A stretch of 21,050 nucleotides of DNA from an uncultured Collinsella sp. (lineage in GTDB: Bacteria; Actinomycetota; Coriobacteriia; Coriobacteriales; Coriobacteriaceae), in NCBI GenBank assembly GCA_900549455.1, contig UROM01000020.1:1-21050 (forward strand), in the 5' to 3' direction. The notes beneath the pieces are model-generated. The model was given only the letters and a program-made list of their open reading frames with translations. It was not told where the DNA came from and did no database searches. Every line of letters begins with the position of its first letter. Positions within the stretch are counted from its first letter, which is position 1. Positions 13,767 to 21,002 of the stretch are shown piece after piece. Position numbers and translations under genes: made by a program.

Positions 13767-14551
13767 TCAAGATTAAGTCTGCAACGCAAATTGAGCAGAT
13801 GAAGAAGGCAGGAGCGCTATCTAAGATGGCGCTCCGCCACGTTGGAGCCATGGTTCGCCCCGGCGTGTCGACCTTCGAACTCGATCAGCTTGCCGAGCAG
13901 ATTATCCGCATGCATGGCGGCACCCCTGCCTTTAAGGGTTACGGTGGGTTCCCGGGGACCATTTGCGCATCGATTAACGATGCCGTGGTTCACGGTATTC
14001 CTAACCCTGACATGATCCTGCGTGATGGCGATATCATCTCCATCGATACGGGAGCTGTCGTTGACGGTTGGGTCGGCGATAACGCCTGGACGTTTTTCGT
14101 CGGCACCCCCACGCCCGAGGCCAAGGCCCTGTGCGAGGTTACGCGCGATTGCCTTAAGGCTGCCATTGAGCAGGCTGTTCCCGGTAACCATATCGGGGAT
14201 GTCGGTTATGCCGTTCAGTCCCTCGCTGAGTCTCACGGTTACGGCGTGCTTCGCGATTACGTGGGGCATGGTATCGGCCGTGTGATGCACGAGGATCCCA
14301 ACGTTCCAAATTATGGAAAGAAGGGGAGAGGCGTTCGCCTTCAGGCTGGTATGGTCATCGCCATCGAGCCGATGGTTACGATGGGTTCCAATCATGTGAG
14401 CACAGGCTCCGATGGTTGGATCGTTACGACCAACGACCACCTGCCCGCCGCGCACTACGAGAACACCGTCGCCATTACCAATGACGGTCCGGTGATTCTT
14501 ACCACGGATGCCCAAGGTGCTTGGTGCTCCCTCCAAGGCGGAGAAATGTAA
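13763..14551 (+). CDS. map: Methionine aminopeptidase, type I
   Basis: A 262-residue type I methionine aminopeptidase that removes the initiator Met from nascent chains. Metal ligands are D95, D106, H169, E202 and E233; substrate-side H77 and H176 are also present. The start overlaps the adk stop by 4 bases, implying coupling. The C-terminal tail after ILTT (about 15 residues, ending QGGEM) is longer than the catalytic fold needs. The last codons and the stop lie within a 129-bp palindrome (14543-14671). Confidence 0.97.
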   Translation: MIKIKSATQIEQMKKAGALSKMALRHVGAMVRPGVSTFELDQLAEQIIRMHGGTPAFKGYGGFPGTICASINDAVVHGIPNPDMILRDGDIISIDTGAVVDGWVGDNAWTFFVGTPTPEAKALCEVTRDCLKAAIEQAVPGNHIGDVGYAVQSLAESHGYGVLRDYVGHGIGRVMHEDPNVPNYGKKGRGVRLQAGMVIAIEPMVTMGSNHVSTGSDGWIVTTNDHLPAAHYENTVAITNDGPVILTTDAQGAWCSLQGGEM

Positions 14552-14671
14552 AAGTCGCCGCCCCCTGACGCCCAACCTCGCCTTTCAATTTCGAAGGCAT
14601 GACCCCAAGGTCTATGCCTTCTCATTTCAAGGCGACCTTGGGCATCAGGGAACGGCTTTGTTTTACATTTC
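14543..14671. repeat. 129-bp imperfect palindrome at the map 3' end
   Basis: Paired blocks run inward in order: 14543-14553 with 14661-14671 (GAAATGTAAAA / TTTTACATTTC), 14563-14568 with 14645-14650, 14570-14575 with 14638-14643, 14578-14584 with 14629-14635, 14593-14600 with 14614-14621, and GACC/GGTC around a CCAA loop. The map stop codon is inside the first arm. The structure is far larger than a terminator and looks like a terminal-inverted-repeat element or folded remnant. Confidence 0.8.
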
Positions 14672-14783
14672 AAAAGTAACAAGTTCCACTTAGATGTGGA
14701 GCCATTACGAAGATATTACGATACGTGCATGCGTATTGTAGAATACTCAATCGCTGTCGTTTTCTAGAGAAAGATGATTGCTT
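14672..14783 (+). promoter_or_regulatory. Candidate infA promoter and leader
   Basis: TTACGA at 14716-14721 and TAGAAT at 14739-14744 are spaced by 17 bases and fit a sigma-70-type promoter (the -10 matches at 5 of 6). An imperfect palindrome (14718-14725 with 14732-14739) overlaps the spacer and could be an operator. It would let infA and the alpha operon be expressed apart from the upstream spc part. The leader before infA has no strong ribosome site. Confidence 0.5.
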
Positions 14784-15002
14784 GTGAAGAAGGAAGACGC
14801 AATTGAGCTCGAGGGCACGGTAAAGGAGCCGCTGCCCAACGCCATGTTTAAGGTTGAGCTCGAGAACGGTCATTCGGTTCTGTGCAACATTTCTGGCAAG
14901 ATCCGAATGAATTACATCCGCATTCTCCCCGGTGACAGGGTTGTCGTGGAGCTTTCCCCGTACGACCTGACCCGCGGTCGCATCACCTATCGCTATAAAT
15001 AG
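14784..15002 (+). CDS. infA: Translation initiation factor IF-1
   Basis: A 72-residue IF-1, exactly the usual length if the GTG at 14784 is used (MKKEDAIELEG). An in-frame TTG at 14778 would add two residues. Family segments NAMFKVELENGHSVLC, ISGKIRMNYIRILPGD and SPYDLTRGRITYRYK are intact. IF-1 occupies the ribosomal A site during initiation. The ribosome site is weak (AAAGATGA), in contrast to neighbouring genes. Confidence 0.95.
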   Translation: MKKEDAIELEGTVKEPLPNAMFKVELENGHSVLCNISGKIRMNYIRILPGDRVVVELSPYDLTRGRITYRYK

Positions 15003-15149
15003 CGGCACGCATACACGCTCTTTTCCGACTGCAGGCTTAGCTCAACCTACGGTCGGTTTGCGTGTGAAGACCAGCCATAGTTTTAAACGCCTGCGGCTGG
15101 GCGAGTAGATAGTAGGGAAGTAGTTTGAGCGCTACCGAAAGGAAGAACG
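15003..15149 (+). promoter_or_regulatory. Structured infA-rpmJ spacer
   Basis: Bases 15025-15035 pair with 15046-15056 over 11 positions (one mismatch, one G-T) around a 10-base loop, and ACACGC at 15013-15018 pairs with GCGTGT at 15060-15065 outside it. There is no T run after the stem. The spacer is long for this operon and could hold an autoregulatory RNA. GAAAGGAAG before 15150 is the rpmJ ribosome site. Confidence 0.6.
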
Positions 15150-15263
15150 ATGAAGGTACGTCCTTCGGTCAAGAAGATGTGCGATAAGTGCAAAATCATT
15201 AGGCGCCATGGCAAGGTCCTCGTTATTTGCGAGAACCCCCGTCATAAGCAGCGTCAGGGTTAA
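15150..15263 (+). CDS. rpmJ: 50S ribosomal protein L36
   Basis: A 37-residue L36 beginning MKVRPSVKKMCDKCK and ending KQRQG. The zinc ligands C11, C14, C27 and H32 are all present, so it is the zinc-binding (C+) form. The start ATG follows AAAGGAAG closely. It sits between infA and rpsM as in most bacteria. Confidence 0.97.
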   Translation: MKVRPSVKKMCDKCKIIRRHGKVLVICENPRHKQRQG

Positions 15264-15277
15264 GAGAGGAGACTACG

Positions 15278-15652
15278 TTGGCCCGTATTAATGGTGTCGA
15301 CCTCCCGCGTGAGAAGCGCGTTGAGATCGGTCTGACCTACATTTACGGCATCGGCCGCACCACTGCGACGAAGATCTGCGTCGAGTGCAACGTTAACGTG
15401 GACACGCGCGTTAAGGACCTCACCGAGGATGAGGTTAACGCCATCCGCGATTATATCGATAAGAATCAGATCATGGTTGAGGGCGACCTCCGCCGTGAGC
15501 GCAACCAGAACGTCAAGCGCCTTATGGACATCGGCTGCAACCGCGGCCTTCGTCACCGCAAGGGCCTCCCGGTCCGCGGCCAGCGCACCCACACTAACGC
15601 TCGTACCCGCAAGGGCCCGAAGCGTCAGATCGGTGCTAAGAAGAAGAAATAA
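15278..15652 (+). CDS. rpsM: 30S ribosomal protein S13
   Basis: A 124-residue S13, which contacts tRNA and forms bridges to the 50S subunit. ARINGVDLPREKRVEIGLTY at the start and GLRHRKGLPVRGQRTHTNAR near the end are diagnostic. The start is TTG at 15278, giving the conserved MARI N-terminus, preceded by AGAGAGGAG at 15264-15272. A TTG start in such a highly expressed gene is uncommon. Confidence 0.97.
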   Translation: MARINGVDLPREKRVEIGLTYIYGIGRTTATKICVECNVNVDTRVKDLTEDEVNAIRDYIDKNQIMVEGDLRRERNQNVKRLMDIGCNRGLRHRKGLPVRGQRTHTNARTRKGPKRQIGAKKKK

Positions 15653-15666
15653 GGAGCGCTAGATAG

Positions 15667-16071
15667 ATGGCTACTGCTAAGAAGAACGTTCGCGCTGCCC
15701 GTCTGAAGCGCGCGGACCGTAAGAACATTTCCGTGGGCCAGGCTCACATTCGTTCTACGTTCAACAACACGATCGTTTCGATCACCGATCCCCAGGGCAA
15801 CGTCATTTCCTGGAAGTCGGCTGGCCAGGTGGGCTTCAAGGGCTCCCGTAAGTCCACGCCGTTCGCTGCCCAGATGGCTGCCGAGGCTGCTGCCAAGCAG
15901 GCCATGGAGCACGGCATGAAGAAGGTTTCCGTCTTCGTCAAGGGCCCCGGCTCCGGTCGTGAGACCGCCATCCGCTCCCTCCAGGCTGCTGGCCTCGAGG
16001 TCTCGAGCATCCAGGACAAGACCCCCATTCCGCACAACGGCTGCCGCCCCAAGAAGCGTCGCCGCGTGTAA
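15667..16071 (+). CDS. rpsK: 30S ribosomal protein S11
   Basis: A 134-residue S11 of the 30S platform, with AHIRSTFNNTIVSITDPQGN and the C-terminal TPIPHNGCRPKKRRRV signature. AAGGAG at 15651-15656 overlaps the rpsM stop region and is about 10 bases before the ATG. rpsD follows after 19 bases. Confidence 0.98.
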   Translation: MATAKKNVRAARLKRADRKNISVGQAHIRSTFNNTIVSITDPQGNVISWKSAGQVGFKGSRKSTPFAAQMAAEAAAKQAMEHGMKKVSVFVKGPGSGRETAIRSLQAAGLEVSSIQDKTPIPHNGCRPKKRRRV

Positions 16072-16090
16072 CTGAAAGGATCGTATCAAT

Positions 16091-16687
16091 ATGGCAATCG
16101 ACAGGACTCCTGTTCTTAAGCGCTGCCGTCAGCTCGGGATCGATCCCGCTGAGCTCGGTTACAGCAGCAAGAAGGAATCTATCCGTCAGCCCAAGCGCCG
16201 TCGCAAGGAATCTGAGTACGGCATGCAGCTGCGTGAGAAGCAGAAGGTCAAGTTCATCTATGGCGTTCTGGAGAAGCAGTTCCACGGCTACTTCAACAAG
16301 GCCCGTAAGATGAACGGCGTCACCGGTGAGAACCTCATGATCATCCTTGAGTCTCGCCTCGACAACGTCGTCTTCCGTCTTGGCTTCGCCCGCACCCGCA
16401 AAGAGGCTCGTCAGTCCGTCCGTCACGGTCACTTCACCGTGAACGGCAAGCGCGTGGACATCCCGTCCTACCGCGTTAAGGCCGGCGACGTCGTCGCTGT
16501 CGGCGAGAAGTTCCGTGACCTCCTCCCCATCAAGGAGGCCCTGATTTCCTCCGAGCGCTTTGAGGTCCCTGGCTGGCTCGAGGTCGATATCGAGAAGCTG
16601 TCTGGTAACGTGCTCGCTCTGCCGACGCGTGAGCAGATCAGCGGTGATATCAACGAGCAGCTCATCGTCGAGCTCTACTCTAAGTAG
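16091..16687 (+). CDS. rpsD: 30S ribosomal protein S4
   Basis: A 198-residue S4, the primary 16S rRNA binder that nucleates 30S assembly. YGMQLREKQKVKFIYGVLE and the S4 RNA-binding domain (RLDNVVFRLGFARTRKEARQ) are intact, ending in INEQLIVELYSK. The N-terminus is short and lacks a CxxC zinc cluster. AAAGGA at 16075-16080 is the ribosome site. In E. coli S4 represses the alpha operon. Confidence 0.97.
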   Translation: MAIDRTPVLKRCRQLGIDPAELGYSSKKESIRQPKRRRKESEYGMQLREKQKVKFIYGVLEKQFHGYFNKARKMNGVTGENLMIILESRLDNVVFRLGFARTRKEARQSVRHGHFTVNGKRVDIPSYRVKAGDVVAVGEKFRDLLPIKEALISSERFEVPGWLEVDIEKLSGNVLALPTREQISGDINEQLIVELYSK

Positions 16688-16719
16688 TCCATCCGGGCTG
16701 CTGAGGCTGGAGGTAATAC

Positions 16720-17661
16720 ATGTCAGAATTCATTAGGCCTCAGGTTCAGGTCGAAGAGATCAACGAGACCTCTGCTCGTGTCTCCGTCGAGCCGCTCGAG
16801 CGTGGCTACGGCGATACGCTGGGTAACTCGCTTCGTCGTGTTCTTCTGTCCTCGCTCGAGGGTGCCGCCGTCGAGGCCATTCAGATCGATGGTGCGCAGC
16901 ACGAGTTCATGACCATCCCTAACATGGTCGAGGATGTCACCGACATCGTCCTGAATGTCAAGGGTCTTGTCTTCAGGGCTCTCGGCACGACCGACGAGGC
17001 GACCGCAACCATCTCGGTTGACGGCCCCTGCGAGGTCACCGGTGCGGACTTCTTTATTCCGTCCGAGTTTGAGCTGGTCAACCCCGAGCAGCACATTGCT
17101 ACGCTCACCGAGGGTGGCCATCTCACCATGAGCATGCGCATCGGCTATGGCCGCGGCTATGTCTCTGGCGAGGCTAACAAGCGTGACAACGATCCCATCG
17201 GTGTGATCCACGTCGACTCGCTGTACTCGCCGGTGTCCCGTTGCGCCAAGCTCGTTGAGGCTTGTCGTGTCGGCCAGCATACCGACTACGACCGCCTTGT
17301 CCTCGAGATCGAGACCAACGGTTCCATCGCTCCGCGCGACGCCGTGGTCCAGGCTGCCAATATCATTAACCAGCATATGGCCGCCTTTATGAACCTTGCC
17401 GAGACCCCTGAGGTCGAGGAGGAGGCTTCGATCTTCGCTCCCGAGGTCACCAACGACAACGCCGAGCTGGACAAGCAGATTGAGGACCTGGACCTTTCCG
17501 TCCGTTCCTACAACTGCCTTAAGCGCGCCAGCATTCACTCGGTCCGTCAGCTCGTTGAGTTCTCGGAGAACGATCTGCTCAACATCCGTAACTTCGGTGT
17601 TAAGTCGATCGAGGAAGTGAAGGACAAGCTTGAGTCCATGGGCCTGAGCCTGAAGGCTTAA
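16720..17661 (+). CDS. rpoA: DNA-directed RNA polymerase subunit alpha
   Basis: A 313-residue alpha subunit. The N-terminal dimerisation domain contains ERGYGDTLGNSLRRVLLSSL (about residues 27-46). The C-terminal DNA/activator-binding domain runs from roughly residue 255, with NCLKRASIHSVRQLVEFSE and NFGVKSIEEVKDKL. An acidic linker (EVEEEASIFAPEV) joins the two. TGGAGGT at 16709-16715 is a strong ribosome site. It is co-transcribed with rpsD and rplQ as in most bacteria. Confidence 0.98.
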   Translation: MSEFIRPQVQVEEINETSARVSVEPLERGYGDTLGNSLRRVLLSSLEGAAVEAIQIDGAQHEFMTIPNMVEDVTDIVLNVKGLVFRALGTTDEATATISVDGPCEVTGADFFIPSEFELVNPEQHIATLTEGGHLTMSMRIGYGRGYVSGEANKRDNDPIGVIHVDSLYSPVSRCAKLVEACRVGQHTDYDRLVLEIETNGSIAPRDAVVQAANIINQHMAAFMNLAETPEVEEEASIFAPEVTNDNAELDKQIEDLDLSVRSYNCLKRASIHSVRQLVEFSENDLLNIRNFGVKSIEEVKDKLESMGLSLKA

Positions 17662-17691
17662 TGCTTCGCATATTTGAGGAGAAACTAGACC

Positions 17692-18159
17692 ATGCGTCAC
17701 AACGTTAAGAAGGGCCTGAAGCTCGGCACCGATGCGAGCCACACCAAGGCCATGAAGAAGAGCCTTGCTAAGGCCCTCTTCGAGAACGACCGCATCAAGA
17801 CCACCGAGACCCGCGCTAAGGCGCTGCGTTCGGTCGTCGATCCGATCATCACCTGGGCCAAGAAGGGCGACCTGCACTCTCGTCGTCTGGCTATCGCCAA
17901 GCTCGGCGATAAGCAGCTCGTTGCCGAGATCATCGACAAGGCTGCTCAGGGCATGTGGCAGGACCGCAACGGCGGTTACACCCGCATCATGAAGCTCGGT
18001 AACCGCAAGGGCGACAACGCTCCCATCGTTATCATGGAGCTCGTCACCGAGCCTTGCACGCCTAAGGCCAAGAAGGCTGCTCCGGCCCCCAAGAAGGCCG
18101 CTGCTCCCAAGAAGGTTGAGGCTGTCGAGGAGACCGCTGCTGAGGAGACCGCTGAGTAG
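17692..18159 (+). CDS. rplQ: 50S ribosomal protein L17 with Ala/Lys/Glu tail
   Basis: A 155-residue L17. The core ends near residue 120 (PIVIMELVTE); L17 is commonly 115-130 residues. Residues 121-155 form a low-complexity tail, first Lys/Ala/Pro-rich (CTPKAKKAAPAPKKAAAPKK), then acidic (VEAVEETAAEETAE). Such tails are seen in some actinobacteria and are likely surface-exposed. It is the last gene before the strong terminator. Confidence 0.97.
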   Translation: MRHNVKKGLKLGTDASHTKAMKKSLAKALFENDRIKTTETRAKALRSVVDPIITWAKKGDLHSRRLAIAKLGDKQLVAEIIDKAAQGMWQDRNGGYTRIMKLGNRKGDNAPIVIMELVTEPCTPKAKKAAPAPKKAAAPKKVEAVEETAAEETAE

Positions 18160-18185
18160 ACATTCTGTCTGCATAGGCTATATTC

Positions 18186-18216
18186 GAGGGGTACGTTCGC
18201 GTACCCCTCTTTTTTT
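18186..18216 (+). terminator. Rho-independent terminator of the alpha operon
   Basis: A perfect 10-bp stem (GAGGGGTACG at 18186-18195 with CGTACCCCTC at 18200-18209) closed by a TTCG loop is followed by seven T residues. It ends the ribosomal cluster; the truA start is 36 bases further on. Confidence 0.95.
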
Positions 18217-18251
18217 GTCGCAATATCGTTGCTAGTTTGTTGGGAGCGCCC

Positions 18252-19076
18252 ATGACTGCGCCGTCTGATTTCAATTCGACCCCCGAGCTCGACGCCACCC
18301 TTGTATTTCGCGTGGCCTACGATGGCTCCTCCTATAGCGGATTTGCCGAACAGCCGGGCCAGACGACGGTTGCGGGCGAACTACGCCGTGCCATCGAGAC
18401 GTTGCTGCGCCGCCCAATCGATCTGACGTGCGCGGGGCGTACCGATGCCGGCGTGCATGCGGTGGCCCAATACATCAGCGTGCCTGTAACGGACGCTGAG
18501 CTCGCGTGTACGCGCCGTAGGTGGCTGAGGGCTATGGATGCCCTCCTTCCCAAAGACATCGCCATAAACGAGGTCTACAAGGCTCGTAAGGGCTTTTCTG
18601 CGCGCTTTGACGCGCGTTCTCGCACGTACACCTATCGTATTGCCGATCGTGATGCGCGGCCCGTGCTGTCACGTGGTGCCGTGTGGTGGCATCGCTATCC
18701 CCTCGACGTCGATGCGATGGCGGCCGCCTGCCCTGCGCTTTTGGGCGAGCAGGACTTTAAGAGCTTTTGCAAGGTCGCTTCTGCCGTGGGTAAGCCCACG
18801 CATCGCTGCGTAATGCGTGCTGAGTTTGGCCATGAGGTCGCCTTTGGCGAGGATATCCTCACGTTCACCATTGAGGGCAATGCGTTTTTACATTCGATGG
18901 TGCGAACCATTGTGGGCACCCTTGTCGAGATCGGCATGCATCGCCGCAGTCCTGAGTGGATGCGCGAGGTAATTGACGCCTGCGATCGCACCGCAGCTGG
19001 TCCTACGGCACCCGCATGCGGTCTTACTTTTATGGGCGTGGACTACGACCCCGCCGAGCTTGTGGTCCTCGATTAG
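18252..19076 (+). CDS. truA: tRNA pseudouridine(38-40) synthase TruA
   Basis: A 274-residue TruA that converts uridines 38-40 of the tRNA anticodon arm to pseudouridine. The catalytic aspartate is D65 in AGRTDAGVHA. VAYDGSSYSGF (21-31) and the C-terminal NAFLHSMVRTIVGTLVEIG stretch are family hallmarks. The ATG at 18252 follows GGGAG at 18242-18246; an in-frame TTG 15 bases earlier has no ribosome site. truA commonly follows rplQ; here the terminator separates the two, so it probably has its own weak promoter or depends on read-through. Confidence 0.96.
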   Translation: MTAPSDFNSTPELDATLVFRVAYDGSSYSGFAEQPGQTTVAGELRRAIETLLRRPIDLTCAGRTDAGVHAVAQYISVPVTDAELACTRRRWLRAMDALLPKDIAINEVYKARKGFSARFDARSRTYTYRIADRDARPVLSRGAVWWHRYPLDVDAMAAACPALLGEQDFKSFCKVASAVGKPTHRCVMRAEFGHEVAFGEDILTFTIEGNAFLHSMVRTIVGTLVEIGMHRRSPEWMREVIDACDRTAAGPTAPACGLTFMGVDYDPAELVVLD

Positions 19077-19195
19077 GGAAGAGACTGCCTGACGGCGATC
19101 TATGTGTGCGGCGCCTGTGGGCGGGGCGTGTGCAACATCTGTTCTTGACGTGCATCGCGACGGGTGACCGCCCGCATTAATTGACGGGGTGTACC

Positions 19196-20272
19196 ATGAA
19201 CGACAGTTTGTTACTAGCTGTCGAGAGGACGGAAAACTTGGTTCGACGTGGTTCGCATCCGCGACTTTCGGTGATCCTGATTGTTGAGGGTTCGCCCAGT
19301 TATGCGATGCGCGCTCTCGAGAGTGTCCAGAACCAAGACCTCTACGATTTGCAAATTGTCGTCGTTTGCCGCGGCGTGGTAGCCGGTGTGCGCCATTCGC
19401 TCGAAGTTGCCGCCGGCAGAGACATTCATATTGATTTGATTGATGCTGAGGACCCAGCGCCTGGTGCCTGTTTGCGTGCCGGCTTTGCGGCTTCGCGCGG
19501 CTCCCAGATCATTGCGATGAATGCCAATGAGTGGTTTGCGCCGCAGTCCCTTTCGCAGATGGTCGACAGTTCGTGCTACGCTTCGGCTGACATCGTGTTC
19601 CCTTCTGTTTCGCTCGATCGCTACGATGCCCACCGCGAGCGTCATTCCCGAGTTTTGGACGCGGCATCCGTTTCTGGCGATGGGGACCAGGCAGCTTGCC
19701 TGACCCAGTTGATCTCCCGTGGTTTAATCCGACAGTCCTCCGGCGTGCTGTATGATCGCGCCCTCTTTGAGGCATGCCTTGCGCATGGCGATGCATTTCG
19801 CACGGTGTCTTTTTTGACGTTCGCGCTTTCGCTGGCAAAGCGCGTTTCGGGATGTGGCCGTGCCCGTTTTCATGCAGTGGCGCCGTCGATTTCGGAGACG
19901 TTTGACCCCACGATGTTTGCCAGGCTTTCTGATGATATCGGGGCGCTCGACAGGCTTGCCGATTCGCTTGCCGTCGCGGGCGGTAGCGATCAGTTGAAAC
20001 TGGTCTGCCAGCGGTATTACTACACCGGCCTGGTTGCCTGCATCGAAAATTTGTGTCTGAGCCCCCATGGGGTGTCTTCAATAGAGCGTTCGGCCCGTTT
20101 GCATGATATGCTCGAAGCGCAGCGTACCCGTCAGATGGTTGCGGCCCTTAAGGGCAATCATCGTGGCCTAGGTCTGCTCTATGGTTCGATAGCCAGCGCC
20201 AAGCCCATGCGGTGCGCGTTGTATACGCATCTGGCGGGCTTTTTCAATCGTTCGGGCGCCAGGGCTGTCTAG
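19196..20272 (+). CDS. Glycosyltransferase family 2-like protein, degenerate DXD
   Basis: A 358-residue protein whose first 120 residues resemble a GT-A (family 2) fold: RLSVILIVEGSPSYAMRALE at about 23-42, SVQNQDLYDLQIVVV (43-57), and an LRAGFAASRGSQIIAMNANE segment (93-112). The position where family 2 enzymes carry an acidic DXD motif reads N109-A-N111-E112-W, so metal-dependent catalysis may be altered or lost. The C-terminal two thirds, with no membrane helix that I can see, has no family I recognise. The ATG follows GGGGTG at 19186-19191. It stands alone between truA and argR; donor and acceptor are unknown. It could equally be a regulatory or non-catalytic relative. Confidence 0.65.
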   Translation: MNDSLLLAVERTENLVRRGSHPRLSVILIVEGSPSYAMRALESVQNQDLYDLQIVVVCRGVVAGVRHSLEVAAGRDIHIDLIDAEDPAPGACLRAGFAASRGSQIIAMNANEWFAPQSLSQMVDSSCYASADIVFPSVSLDRYDAHRERHSRVLDAASVSGDGDQAACLTQLISRGLIRQSSGVLYDRALFEACLAHGDAFRTVSFLTFALSLAKRVSGCGRARFHAVAPSISETFDPTMFARLSDDIGALDRLADSLAVAGGSDQLKLVCQRYYYTGLVACIENLCLSPHGVSSIERSARLHDMLEAQRTRQMVAALKGNHRGLGLLYGSIASAKPMRCALYTHLAGFFNRSGARAV

Positions 20273-20404
20273 TAGCGTGATTTTCGAAATAAATTGCATG
20301 GAATTGTTTCGAAATGCGTTCTTATTCACTAAAACCCTCAAATAGCGCTAAACTATTCAATCACTAAGTGATTGTCTCCGCCATCTTTTGGAGTGAGGTT
20401 TTGT
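20273..20404 (+). promoter_or_regulatory. argR upstream control region
   Basis: This AT-rich gap has the direct repeat TTTCGAAAT at 20282-20290 and 20307-20315 (25 bases apart, each containing a palindromic core), a near-palindrome AATTGCATGGAATT between them, and a perfect inverted repeat CAATCAC-TAA-GTGATTG at 20358-20374. ATTCA half-sites occur at 20324-20328 and 20355-20359. Autoregulation by ArgR is plausible, but a full ARG box is not evident. GAGTGAGG at 20391-20398 is the ribosome site. Confidence 0.45.
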
Positions 20405-20842
20405 ATGGCCAAAAAACGCAATGGGCGCCAGGATGCCATCAGAGATATTGTTCGCAATAAGGACGTACGCACGCAGCGTGTTTTAGTAGACGAGCTTCGC
20501 GCCATGGGCTTCGATTGCACGCAGGCGACCGTTTCGCGCGATATCGCGGACATGGGACTGCGCAAGCTACCCGAGGGCATCTATGTCCTTGCCGAGGACC
20601 TGCATCTGCAGCGCATGGTTTCCGAGTTGGTTACCGGCGTGCTGCGCACCGATAATCTGGTTATGATCAAGGCGCAGCCCGGTACGGCTTCCGGTATTGC
20701 CGCAGCGGTCGATGCCGCGGAGTTGCCCGACGTGCTTGGCTCGCTTGCCGGCAACGACACGATCTTGGTCATTGCGCAGACGGCCGAGGACGGCGAGCGC
20801 CTTGAGGCACTCATCAACAAGCTGAGTAACTCTCACAAGTAG
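20405..20842 (+). CDS. argR: Arginine repressor ArgR
   Basis: A 145-residue ArgR/AhrC-type repressor. The N-terminal winged helix-turn-helix includes the recognition segment QATVSRDI (40-47). The C-terminal oligomerisation/arginine domain has QPGTASGIAAAVD (91-103) and LAGNDTILVI (114-123). The usual pair of aspartates (GDDT) reads N117-D118 here. The ATG at 20405 is preferred over an upstream TTG at 20372 because of GAGTGAGG and the conserved MAKK-type N-terminus. No arg biosynthesis or deiminase gene is adjacent in the window. Confidence 0.93.
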   Translation: MAKKRNGRQDAIRDIVRNKDVRTQRVLVDELRAMGFDCTQATVSRDIADMGLRKLPEGIYVLAEDLHLQRMVSELVTGVLRTDNLVMIKAQPGTASGIAAAVDAAELPDVLGSLAGNDTILVIAQTAEDGERLEALINKLSNSHK

Positions 20843-20850
20843 GGGAGTAG

Positions 20851-20869
20851 CGGCACTGCTGCTGTGCCG
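20851..20869. repeat. Small hairpin after argR
   Basis: CGGCAC at 20851-20856 pairs with GTGCCG at 20864-20869 around a 7-base loop, 9 bases after the argR stop. No T tract follows, so the main terminator is the one at 20893-20922. Confidence 0.4.
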
Positions 20870-20892
20870 ATTGTTGCTATAGGTAATTGCCG

Positions 20893-20922
20893 AGGGCGTT
20901 GACGAAGGTCAGCGCCCTTTTT
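20893..20922 (+). terminator. Rho-independent terminator after argR
   Basis: AGGGCGTTGAC at 20893-20903 pairs with GTCAGCGCCCT at 20908-20918 (one G-T pair) around a GAAG loop, ending in five T residues at 20918-20922. Confidence 0.88.
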
Positions 20923-21002
20923 GCATGCCAGTGCCTGTTGCCCTATCGGTCCTGTAGCTGGAGCTGTCGTGGCGTCTTGTGGTATCTGCCGAAATAAAGA
21001 AG

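Noticed and set aside
14543..14671. Simple terminator after map
   Set aside because: The structure is several times larger than a terminator, is imperfect in distinct blocks, and lacks a T tract right after the stem.
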